This document shows, in pieces, positions 18,429 to 26,210 of a stretch of DNA of 64,000 bases. The translations under genes and the position numbers were made by a program. The notes under the pieces were generated by a model. That model did not search any database. It had not been told where the DNA came from and saw only the letters and a program-made list of their open reading frames with translations. Every line of letters begins with the position of its first letter. Within the stretch, counting starts at the first letter, position 1. This stretch comes from Pseudomonadota bacterium (lineage in GTDB: Bacteria; Pseudomonadota; Alphaproteobacteria; Caulobacterales; Caulobacteraceae): contig JAFECT010000007.1 in NCBI GenBank assembly GCA_018241995.1, positions 88,501-152,500 on the forward strand. The letters are read 5' to 3'.

Positions 18429-21400
18429 ATGTTCGGCAAGATCGCGGGCTTCGAGCTCCGCTACCAGCTGCGCAGTCCGGTCCTGTGGATCTGCGCCATC
18501 CTCCTGTTCCTCATCACTTTCGGCGCGACCACGGTGGACCAGATCCGCATCGGGTCGGGCGGCAACGTGCACAAGAACGCGCCGGTCGCCATTGCGCAGA
18601 TCTGCATGGCGATGAGCCTGTTCTACATGTTCGTCTCAACCGCCTTCGTCTCGAACGTGGTGGTGCGCGACGACGAGACCGGCTTCGGCCCGATCCTGCG
18701 GGCCACGCGCCTGTCCAAGATCGACTATCTGAGCGGCCGCTTCACCGGCGCCTTCATCGCCGCCGCGATCGGCTTCCTGGCGGTGCCGCTGGGCATCTTC
18801 GTCGGCTCTTACATGCCGTGGGTCGACTCCGAGACGATCGGCGCCAACCGGCTGGCCGACTACGCCTACGTCTATTTCCTGCTGTGCCTGCCGACGGTGT
18901 TCCTGACCTCGGCGATCTTCTTCGCGGCGGCCACGGTCACGCGCTCCATGATGTGGACCTATGTCTGCGTGGTCGGACTGCTGATCGTCTACACGGTCGC
19001 CACTGCGTCCCTCGGCCGTAAGCCGGAATTCGAGACGCCGCTGGCCTATGGCGAGCCGTTCGGCTTTGTCGCGTTCAATCATGTGATTAAGTACTGGACT
19101 GCGACCGAGCGCAACACCCAGCTGCCGCCATTCACCGGTCCGCTGCTGGCCAACCGCCTGATCTGGTCCCTGGTCGGCGTGGGCTTCCTCGCCCTGGCGC
19201 ACGCCCTGTTCCGCTTCGGCGTGAAGGGCGCGAAGCTGCGCAAGCACCAGAAGCTGCAAAAGCTGGCCGACAAGACGCCCGCGCCGGCCGCTGCCTCCGG
19301 GCGGCTGCCGAAACCCGTGTTCAACGGCGCCACTGCCCGCACCCAACTCTACGCCCGCACCAAGTTCGAGATGGGCCAGGTGTTCAAGAGCCCGGCCTAT
19401 TTCGTGCTGCTGGCGCTGGGCCTGTTCAACTCGATCGGCGGGCTCCTCTTCGCCCGCGAGCTCTACGGCACGGAAATCTATCCGGTCACCCGCGTGACCA
19501 TCCAGACCCTGATGGGCAGCTTCTCGATCATCCCCATCATCGTCTCGATCTACTACGCGGGCGAGCTGGTCTGGCGCGAGCGCGACCGCAAGACCCACGA
19601 GATCGTCGACGCCACCGCTGTGCCCGACTGGGCCTTCGTTTTCCCCAAGGCCCTGGCGATCTCGCTGGTGCTGATCTCGACCATCGCCATCAGCTGCCTG
19701 GCGGGCATCCTGGTGCAGACCTTCAAGGGCTACACCAACTACGAACTCGGCAAGTACCTGGTCTGGTACATCATCCCGCAGGGGATCAACTGGACCCTGG
19801 TCGCCGTCTTGGCGGTGTTCCTGCAGGCGATCTCGCCGCACAAGTTCGTCGGCTGGGGCCTGATGGTGATCTATCTGATCACCACCCTGACGCTGAACAA
19901 CCTGGGCTTCCAGAACAACCTCTACCACTACGGCGGCGGGCCGGGCGTGCCCCTGTCCGACATGAACGGCCGAGGCCATTTCTGGGTCGCCGAGGCCTGG
20001 TTCAACGTCTACTGGGCCGCCTTCGCCGTCATCCTGCTGATCCTCAGCTACGGCCTGTGGCGGCGAGGCACCGAGGTGCGTATGTCGCCGCGCCTGCGCC
20101 GCCTGCCGCGTCGCCTCAAGGGGCCGGCCGGGGTGGTCATGGCTCTGGCGGCGTTGGTGTTCGTGGCCACCGGCGCATGGATCTTCGTCAACACCTCGGT
20201 CTGGAACCACTACGAGACCAACATCGACGGTGAGAAGCGCCTGGCCGACTCGGAGAAAGCGCTGCTGCGCTATGAGCACGTCGACCAGCCCACCGTCACG
20301 GACGTGAAGCTGAACCTCGATCTCTACCCGCACCAGACCCGCCTGGTCTCCAGCGGCGTCTATGCGATGGAGAACCGCAGCGGCCATCCGCTGGCCGAGG
20401 TGCACCTGAACTCGAACCGCGACCTGCGCTACGAGCGTATCGACATCCCAGGCGCGCGGCTGGTGAAGGACTACGCCGACTACGGCTATCGCATCTACCG
20501 CTTCGACAAGCCCCTGCAGCCCGGCGAGAAGACCACCCTGACGTTCAAGGCGGTGTTGGAGCAGAAGGGCTTCAAGAACGAAGGCAACATGCGCCGCATC
20601 GCCGACAACGGCACCTTCGTCGCCAACAACGAGTTCGCGCCCATGCTGGGCATCGACCGCTCGGGCTTCCTGCAGGACCGCGCCAAGCGGCGGAAGTACG
20701 GCCTGCCGGCCGAGCTGCGCATTCCCAAGCTCGAGGACGACAGCGCCCGCGCCAAGAACTACATCGGCAATGCGCCCTGGGTGATGGCCGACATCACGGT
20801 CACGACCGAGGCCGACCAGACCCCGATCGCGCCGGGCTACAAGGTGTCAGACCACACGGCCAACGGCCGCCGCACAGCCGAGTTCAAGACCGACGCGCCG
20901 ATCCTGGCCTTCTTCTCGGTGCAGTCGGCCCACTACGCCGAGAAGCACGAGCTCTATAAGGGCATCGACATCGCGGTCTATTACGACCGCCAGCACCCCT
21001 ACAACGTGGACCGCATGATCTCGGCGGCCAAGGCGGGCCTGGACTACTTCCAGCCCAACTTCGGGCCCTACCAGTTCCGCCAGCTGCGCTTCATCGAGTT
21101 CCCCGACTACGCCCAGTTCGCGCAGTCGTTCGCCAATACGGTGCCCTGGTCGGAAGGGCTCGGCTTCATCGCCGACGTGCGCAAGCCCGAGAACATCGAC
21201 TACGTGACCTACGTCGGGGCGCACGAGCTGGGCCACCAGTGGTGGGCGCACCAGGAGATCAGCGCCCAGATGCAGGGCGGCACCATGCTGGTCGAGACGC
21301 TCGCCCAGTACTCCGCCCTGATGGTGATGGAGAAGAAGTACGGCAAGGATCAGATCCGCCGCTTCCTGAAGTACGAACTCGACAACTACCTGCGCTCGCG

Positions 21401-22013
21401 CGGCGGCGAGGCGGTCGAGGAAGTGCCGCTGGAGCGGGTCGAGAACCAGCCCTACATCCACTACCGCAAGGGCGCGCTGGTCATGTACCTCCTGAAGGAC
21501 CAGATCGGCGAGGACGCGGTCAACCGCGCGCTTCGGCGGTTCCTGGAGCAGTACAAGTTCAAGGGCGCTCCGTTCGCCTCGTCCAAGGACCTGGTCAAGC
21601 TGTTCAAGGAAGAAGCGCCGGCCGACAAGCAGCAGCTGATCGTCGACCTGTTCGAGAAGATCACGCTGTACGACGTCAAGGCGTCCAAGGCGGTGGTTAA
21701 GAAGCGGGCGGACGGCAAGTACGACGTCACCCTGACCGTCTCGGCCAAGAAGCTCTACGCCGAGGGCAAGGGCAAGGAAGTGGAGTCGCCGATGGCCGGC
21801 GAGACCTTCGACGTGGGCCTGTTCTCGGCCAAGCCGGGCGAGAAGGACTTTGCGTCGAAGAACGTGATCCTGTTCCAGACCGTGCCGCTGAAGTCGGGGA
21901 CCCAGACCTTCAGCTTCGTCGTCGACAGGGCGCCGACCTGGGTGGGCGTGGATCCCTACAACAAGCGCATCGACCGCAACTCGGACGACAATCTGGTGCA
22001 GCCGAGCGCCTGA
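18429..22013 (+). CDS. ABC permease fused to M1-type zinc aminopeptidase
   Basis: 1194 aa. The N-terminal half (about 1-580) has two sets of roughly six hydrophobic segments, like two ABC-2 permease units. After a last membrane segment (AGVVMALAALVFVATGAWIF) an extracytoplasmic M1-like domain follows, with zinc-binding H932, E933 and H936 in HELGHQWWAH. The third ligand is probably E956 in LVETLAQYSALM, one residue further than the classical HEXXH-X18-E spacing. The family is known by this fused form in Proteobacteria and Bacteroidetes, but its substrate is not. The gene follows the ATPase by 10 nt with SD GAGGAG. A terminator-like hairpin lies just after it. Confidence 0.92.
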   Translation: MFGKIAGFELRYQLRSPVLWICAILLFLITFGATTVDQIRIGSGGNVHKNAPVAIAQICMAMSLFYMFVSTAFVSNVVVRDDETGFGPILRATRLSKIDYLSGRFTGAFIAAAIGFLAVPLGIFVGSYMPWVDSETIGANRLADYAYVYFLLCLPTVFLTSAIFFAAATVTRSMMWTYVCVVGLLIVYTVATASLGRKPEFETPLAYGEPFGFVAFNHVIKYWTATERNTQLPPFTGPLLANRLIWSLVGVGFLALAHALFRFGVKGAKLRKHQKLQKLADKTPAPAAASGRLPKPVFNGATARTQLYARTKFEMGQVFKSPAYFVLLALGLFNSIGGLLFARELYGTEIYPVTRVTIQTLMGSFSIIPIIVSIYYAGELVWRERDRKTHEIVDATAVPDWAFVFPKALAISLVLISTIAISCLAGILVQTFKGYTNYELGKYLVWYIIPQGINWTLVAVLAVFLQAISPHKFVGWGLMVIYLITTLTLNNLGFQNNLYHYGGGPGVPLSDMNGRGHFWVAEAWFNVYWAAFAVILLILSYGLWRRGTEVRMSPRLRRLPRRLKGPAGVVMALAALVFVATGAWIFVNTSVWNHYETNIDGEKRLADSEKALLRYEHVDQPTVTDVKLNLDLYPHQTRLVSSGVYAMENRSGHPLAEVHLNSNRDLRYERIDIPGARLVKDYADYGYRIYRFDKPLQPGEKTTLTFKAVLEQKGFKNEGNMRRIADNGTFVANNEFAPMLGIDRSGFLQDRAKRRKYGLPAELRIPKLEDDSARAKNYIGNAPWVMADITVTTEADQTPIAPGYKVSDHTANGRRTAEFKTDAPILAFFSVQSAHYAEKHELYKGIDIAVYYDRQHPYNVDRMISAAKAGLDYFQPNFGPYQFRQLRFIEFPDYAQFAQSFANTVPWSEGLGFIADVRKPENIDYVTYVGAHELGHQWWAHQEISAQMQGGTMLVETLAQYSALMVMEKKYGKDQIRRFLKYELDNYLRSRGGEAVEEVPLERVENQPYIHYRKGALVMYLLKDQIGEDAVNRALRRFLEQYKFKGAPFASSKDLVKLFKEEAPADKQQLIVDLFEKITLYDVKASKAVVKKRADGKYDVTLTVSAKKLYAEGKGKEVESPMAGETFDVGLFSAKPGEKDFASKNVILFQTVPLKSGTQTFSFVVDRAPTWVGVDPYNKRIDRNSDDNLVQPSA

Positions 22014-22028
22014 TCGGACTGATGCATT

Positions 22029-22051
22029 TTCCCCGCGCCGGGGAAGCCTTT
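22029..22051 (+). terminator. possible intrinsic terminator after the ABC/M1 operon
   Basis: Stem TTCCCC (22029-22034) and GGGGAA (22040-22045) with loop GCGCC, then GCCTTTTGC. The stem is short and the T-run modest, so termination may be partial. Confidence 0.4.
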
Positions 22052-22136
22052 TGCTTCGGCGTGGGGGAACCGCCTTAACCGTGGGGCGGCGGTCCGCTAG
22101 GGTCGTCGCCGTGGCGTTTGGGGGGCGGCTCGGCAC

Positions 22137-23432
22137 ATGACCTGCGAAGTCATGCTCATGAACCTGGAGGGGGTCGCCCTGGCCGCCGACAGCGCCGTGA
22201 CCATCATCGGCGGCCGCAATCCGCGCGTGCTGAGCCAGAGCGGCGTCGACAAGATCTTTGTGCTGGACGAGACCGCGCCGGTGGGCGCGATGATTTATGG
22301 CGTGGCCAGTTTCGCCGACTTCCCGTGGAAGACGGTGTTCGGCGCCTTCACCTCGACCGCCGCCGGCAAGATCGACGGGGTGGAAAGCTGCGCCAAGGCG
22401 CTGGTCTCGTTCCTCGGCGCGCTGGATTCCAACGGCGGGGCAGGGGGCCTGGCCATCCCCAAGAACGCGGAAGCCGCCAGCTTCGCCGACTATGTCGAGG
22501 GCTTTGTCGACCGCTTCTACACCCTGATGATCCAGCGCGGCTGGGACGACAGCACGCCGCCTCCGGCCGACCTGCCGGAGCTGGCCCTGGCGCACCTGCG
22601 CGACGAAATCCTCTACGACGCCGAGTATGTGGTCGAGGGCATGGTCAAGCCGCCGGCCAAGCCCAAAGGTCGGCCCAAGATCGCCGAGCCCTCCGACCGT
22701 CTGGCGACCTTCCTGTCCGAGCACCTGAAGCCGCGCCTGGACCGCGCCCTGAAGCGCTACTTCCCCAAGGGCGGCGTGCCCGAGGGCGTGCGCTCGGGCC
22801 TCGACACCCTCTGCGCCCAGTCGGTGCTGGTGGAATGGCTGCCGCCGGCGATCCCGGTCACCGGCCTGGTGCTGGCGGGCTTTGGGAAGAAGTCGCACAC
22901 CCCGACCTATGTGAACCTGCAGATCCTGGGCGCCTTCGGGGGGGTGCTGCAGTATCGCTACGAGAAGGCCGGCGGGCCCGTCGCCGGGCGTCAGCCGGTC
23001 GTGTTCGAATCCTACGCCCAGGACGAGCTGATCCACGCCTTCCGCTACGGCGCCCAGTACGGCTTCATCTCCACCGCCTACGAGGCGACCTTGCACGCCT
23101 TCGCCCAGAGCTTCGAGGACATGCTGGAGCTGGTGGCCAGGAAGGATCAGGCCCTGGCGGCCGAAGCCGCGGCCATCGCCGACAAGGCGCTTTTGCAGGC
23201 GCCGGCCATCGGCATGATCGTGGCGATGCAGGAGCGGGAGGCGCACGTGGCGCGCACCTTCGGGCCGCTCCTCGACTCCGCCTCGATCGACGTGCTCGGA
23301 CGGCACGCGACCAAGCTGGTGGAATTGTCTATCATCGAGCACGAACTCACCGGATCGGGATCGGTCGGAAGGCCGGTTTCGCTGCTCAGAATGGAGAAGG
23401 GCCGATGCCGGCTGGAAAAGGACGGCGCCTGA
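22137..23432 (+). CDS. proteasome-like Ntn-fold protein, uncharacterised family
   Basis: 431 aa. The start resembles a 20S proteasome beta subunit or HslV: Met-Thr followed by a strand, then GVALAADSAVT. If Met1 is removed, Thr2 becomes Thr1, D18 falls at position 17, and K39 in DKIF aligns with the catalytic Lys33 of LF/IF-type beta subunits after a 5-residue insertion. The segment GAMIYGVASFADFPWKTV resembles the strand near Gly47. The remainder (about 70-431) is a long helical extension unlike any peptidase I know. Similar unannotated proteins with VALAADSAVT and PVGxMxYG motifs occur in other bacteria. Hydrolase activity is an inference. It overlaps the next gene by 28 nt. Confidence 0.8.
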   Translation: MTCEVMLMNLEGVALAADSAVTIIGGRNPRVLSQSGVDKIFVLDETAPVGAMIYGVASFADFPWKTVFGAFTSTAAGKIDGVESCAKALVSFLGALDSNGGAGGLAIPKNAEAASFADYVEGFVDRFYTLMIQRGWDDSTPPPADLPELALAHLRDEILYDAEYVVEGMVKPPAKPKGRPKIAEPSDRLATFLSEHLKPRLDRALKRYFPKGGVPEGVRSGLDTLCAQSVLVEWLPPAIPVTGLVLAGFGKKSHTPTYVNLQILGAFGGVLQYRYEKAGGPVAGRQPVVFESYAQDELIHAFRYGAQYGFISTAYEATLHAFAQSFEDMLELVARKDQALAAEAAAIADKALLQAPAIGMIVAMQEREAHVARTFGPLLDSASIDVLGRHATKLVELSIIEHELTGSGSVGRPVSLLRMEKGRCRLEKDGA

Positions 23433-23788
23433 CGGGCGGCGCGCCCAAGGGCTTCTTCGATCAGCAGTTCGGGGCCCGCCTGTGGGCCGCCGCCGAAAAG
23501 GGCGTGGGCGCCATAGCGAGGCTCGACGCCCGTCGCGCCTCGTGGCTCGGCCAGGCCGAGGCCCTGCCGCGCATCGAGCGGGTCCAGCCAACCCGCAAGC
23601 TGTTCTCCTGGCCGCCCTTTGCCCGCACCCGCGATCCGGTCGACGACCGCAAGGCGGAGATCATGGCGGATCTGGAGGCCGTGGCCGCCGGGCGGCCTGA
23701 GGCCAGCGCCGAGATCGCGCGCGACCGCAACCCGTCCACAGGCGCAACCAAGACTGCTGCGGCGATCCGGCCCGGCGTCGCGGCCTAG
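23405..23788 (+). CDS. small protein coupled to the Ntn-like gene
   Basis: 127 aa. The ATG at 23405 lies inside the last codons of the Ntn-like gene in another frame and has a strong SD (GGAGAAGG) 4 nt upstream, pointing to translational coupling. The protein is basic and helical at the N-terminus (KGFFDQQFGARLWAAAEKG, EALPRIERVQPTRKLFSWPP) with a low-complexity Ala/Thr tail. There is no signal peptide or membrane segment and no recognised family. Tight coupling suggests a substrate, adaptor or subunit for the Ntn-like protein. That is inference. Confidence 0.65.
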   Translation: MPAGKGRRLTGGAPKGFFDQQFGARLWAAAEKGVGAIARLDARRASWLGQAEALPRIERVQPTRKLFSWPPFARTRDPVDDRKAEIMADLEAVAAGRPEASAEIARDRNPSTGATKTAAAIRPGVAA

Positions 23789-23932
23789 AATTTCATCGCG
23801 AAATCCGTAGTTTGCCGTATTCCCCGGCGGGTTGTCGGCTAACGCCGTTACGCCTGCGACGATAAAGGCCGCTTGACCGGCGGCGCTTCTGCTAAGATGC
23901 AGATCAAGTAAAGCCGGGGGGCGGAGGTTTTC

Positions 23933-24406
23933 ATGCGGCGCTTAGGCGTCCTGGCGGCGGGGCTCATCGCTCTGTGCGCCTTGCCAGCGATATTTCCCGC
24001 GGGTTCGGCCCGCGCGGCCGAGAAGCAGCCCGTGGCGGCGACCCTGACCATGAGCCGGGGTCATGAGCTTCTGACCGTGGTGATCAGGAACAACGGCCCG
24101 GCCTACGCCTGCATCGACGCCAACTACGGCGCGCCGGCGCGCATCTTCGCGCTCGGCCGCGACAACCGAGCCATCCGCAGCAGCAACACCGCCGAAGGTC
24201 CCGCCAAGGCCTGTCTGCCGCTGGCGCCGCGCAAGTCGATCCACGTGGTCTACGACCTGCGTCCGCTCTATCCGATGGGCCTGCCGGGCTACAGCCGCAT
24301 CTGCTACGGCGCGACCTGGAAGATGGGCGGGGTGCAGAGCATGGCTCCGCAGACGCGATTCAGCCGCTGCCTGACCCTGCCGGAGCAGGGCCTCGGGCGC
24401 CGCTAG
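23933..24406 (+). CDS. exported protein of unknown function
   Basis: 157 aa. Signal peptide up to about residue 28 (LAAGLIALCALPAIFPAGSARA). The ATG at 23933 has GGAGG 6 nt upstream. Four cysteines in the mature part (YACIDANYG, AKACLPLAP, SRICYGATW, SRCLTLP) could form two disulfides in the periplasm. No family was recognised. Monocistronic by spacing. Confidence 0.78.
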   Translation: MRRLGVLAAGLIALCALPAIFPAGSARAAEKQPVAATLTMSRGHELLTVVIRNNGPAYACIDANYGAPARIFALGRDNRAIRSSNTAEGPAKACLPLAPRKSIHVVYDLRPLYPMGLPGYSRICYGATWKMGGVQSMAPQTRFSRCLTLPEQGLGRR

Positions 24407-24443
24407 GGCGCCGCTCAGATTCGATAGAAGAGAGGCGAGTCGC

Positions 24444-24620
24444 TCAGGCGGCGATCTGCTGACGGTCGCGCGAAGCCCGCATCTCGTTTTCGTGACGGCG
24501 GCGCGTCCAGCGACGCAGGCCGTACATCACGTCGCGCATCTTCAGCATGCCCACCAGCACGCCCAGCACCACCAGCGCGAGGACCGTCAGGTCCATCATG
24601 AAGTTCTGGTCGACGTCCAT
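24444..24620 (-). CDS. 58-aa single-span membrane protein
   Basis: Small gene of 58 codons plus stop TGA at 24444. The product begins MDVDQNFMMD, has one hydrophobic segment (LTVLALVVLGVLVGML, residues 11-26), then a strongly basic tail (LRRWTRRRHENEMRASRDRQ). By the positive-inside rule the tail is cytoplasmic. Upstream is a G-rich but imperfect ribosome site. The clean hydrophobic/basic layout in this frame, against scrambled reading in the others, supports it as real. Function unknown. Confidence 0.6.
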   Translation of the reverse strand: MDVDQNFMMDLTVLALVVLGVLVGMLKMRDVMYGLRRWTRRRHENEMRASRDRQQIAA

Positions 24621-24746
24621 GCCGCACCCCCGAAGTCGCAGCTGCAGCGAACCTGCTCCCCCGAGCCGGAACGCACCGTGTCAGTATCCATCACCTAACT
24701 GATTCGCGCCAAGCCGCGCATGCGACGGCTGGTCGCTCGCCCCGCA

Positions 24747-25265
24747 TCAGGCGGCCTTCACGTCCGCCACGGCGCAGCGCAGGCGCCCCGCGGCGGTGCC
24801 GATGGTGACCCCCAGGAAGGTGATGGTTACCGCCGTTTCCGCCTCGGTGGCGGAGCGGCGAATGTATTCGACCTCCGTGCGGCAGCGGCGTACGCCGAAC
24901 GCGGTCTTGTGCAGGCACATGAACGACCAGCGGAAGCCGTTGTCGGTGAGGCAGCCCTTGGCCATCAGCCCGCTCAGACGGTCTCTCGCCGCGACTTCGG
25001 CGCCTCGCGACGGCATCACCGCCCATTGGAAGCTGTTCTTCACGCCGTTGGCGAACTCGACCGTGTGCTCGATCACCGAGGAGCCATCCTCCAGTTCGCG
25101 CAGGTCGTAGGTCAGCTCGCCGGACCCGTTCGGCAGGCCGAAGGCGTCACACATCAGGGTCTGGCCGCGCCAGGATTCGGCGAAGAAGTGCTCCGGACGC
25201 CGGGGATCGTCGTCGGGAGAAGCCGGCGACGCTGTCGAACCTTCGCGAGGATGGTCCTGGTCCAT
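24747..25265 (-). CDS. hypothetical protein
   Basis: 172 aa, soluble, no signal peptide. The N-terminal 25 residues are acidic and Pro-rich. The remainder looks like one beta-rich domain (GSGELTYDLRELEDGSSVIEH, TAVTITFLGVTIGTAAG) with four cysteines. A weak resemblance to lipocalin-like DUF3833-type sheets was considered but is not convincing. The gene stands alone on the minus strand. Confidence 0.7.
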   Translation of the reverse strand: MDQDHPREGSTASPASPDDDPRRPEHFFAESWRGQTLMCDAFGLPNGSGELTYDLRELEDGSSVIEHTVEFANGVKNSFQWAVMPSRGAEVAARDRLSGLMAKGCLTDNGFRWSFMCLHKTAFGVRRCRTEVEYIRRSATEAETAVTITFLGVTIGTAAGRLRCAVADVKAA

Positions 25266-25367
25266 GCGCCTGAGTAGACGCCCCGGAGGTTGCCGAGGGG
25301 TAAACCGATTTTAGGTTTTGGGCGCAGGCCTTAAGGTGATGGCCTGGAATCGCGGGCGGGGGAAACC

Positions 25368-26204
25368 ATGAGGCTGGCGGCTTCGATCGTCGTGGCGAGC
25401 GTCGGCTTGAGCCTTGCCGCGCCTGCCGTTGCGGCCGACGGCTATTCGCTGTCGAACCCCGCGCCCGCCGACAAGCTGCGCGATCTCTGCCCCGACCGAC
25501 CCACAAAAGGAACCGGCGCCTGCACGGTTGACGCGGGTCACTGGCAGGTCGAGTCCGACATCGTGAACTACAGCTTCCAGCGTGACGCGGGCGTTTCGAC
25601 CCAGAGCTGGCTGGCCACGAGCCCCACGGTGAAGCTGGGCCTCACCGACACCATCGACGCCGAACTGGCCTTCACCCCCGACGTGATCGTGCGCGCCACG
25701 GACCACACGACCGGCCTCAGCCAGACCCAGTCAGGGTTCGGCGACACCTATGCGCGGCTGAAGTTTCAGGTGGCGAGCGGCCAGAGCTTCCAGGCGGTGA
25801 TCCTGCCGTTTGTGAAGGCGCCGACGGCGCGGTCCGGCATCGGCAACGGCGCCTGGGAGGGCGGGCTGATCGTCCCCCTGCAATGGAATCTGCCGCATGG
25901 CTGGCAGCTGGGTTTGAGCCCCGAGGCCGACTGGCTGAAGGACGGTTCGGGCTCCGGCTATCACCTGGCGGCGTCGACGCCGGCCACCCTCAGCCACGAG
26001 ATCGCGCCGAAAGTGACCGGATCGGTCGAGGTCTGGACCGGCTCTGACTTCGACCCCGCCGGGACCACGACCCAGTGGTCGGCGGACGCCTCGGTGGCCT
26101 GGCTGGCGCGGCCGAACCTGCAACTCGACGCCGGGGTGAACCTGGGGCTGAACCGGAATACGCCGGGCGTGCAGGCCTACGTGGGCGTCTCCAGGCGGTT
26201 CTGA
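25368..26204 (+). CDS. outer-membrane transporter-like protein, MetA-pathway phenol degradation type
   Basis: 278 aa with signal peptide (VVASVGLSLAAPAVA). It begins the mature part with the family's LCPDRPTKGTGACTVDAGHWQVE region, then continues as alternating amphipathic strands ending in a C-terminal aromatic (SRRF), as expected for a small outer-membrane beta-barrel (Phenol_MetA_deg, PF13557 style). Family members are often labelled 'transporter' without proven substrate. No phenol catabolism genes are nearby, so I do not assign a pathway. Confidence 0.82.
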   Translation: MRLAASIVVASVGLSLAAPAVAADGYSLSNPAPADKLRDLCPDRPTKGTGACTVDAGHWQVESDIVNYSFQRDAGVSTQSWLATSPTVKLGLTDTIDAELAFTPDVIVRATDHTTGLSQTQSGFGDTYARLKFQVASGQSFQAVILPFVKAPTARSGIGNGAWEGGLIVPLQWNLPHGWQLGLSPEADWLKDGSGSGYHLAASTPATLSHEIAPKVTGSVEVWTGSDFDPAGTTTQWSADASVAWLARPNLQLDAGVNLGLNRNTPGVQAYVGVSRRF

Positions 26205-26210
26205 CCGCCG

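Noticed and set aside
20847..23591. 914-codon minus-strand frame opposite the M1 and Ntn-like genes
   Set aside because: No domain, no SD, and both plus-strand genes have conserved motifs.
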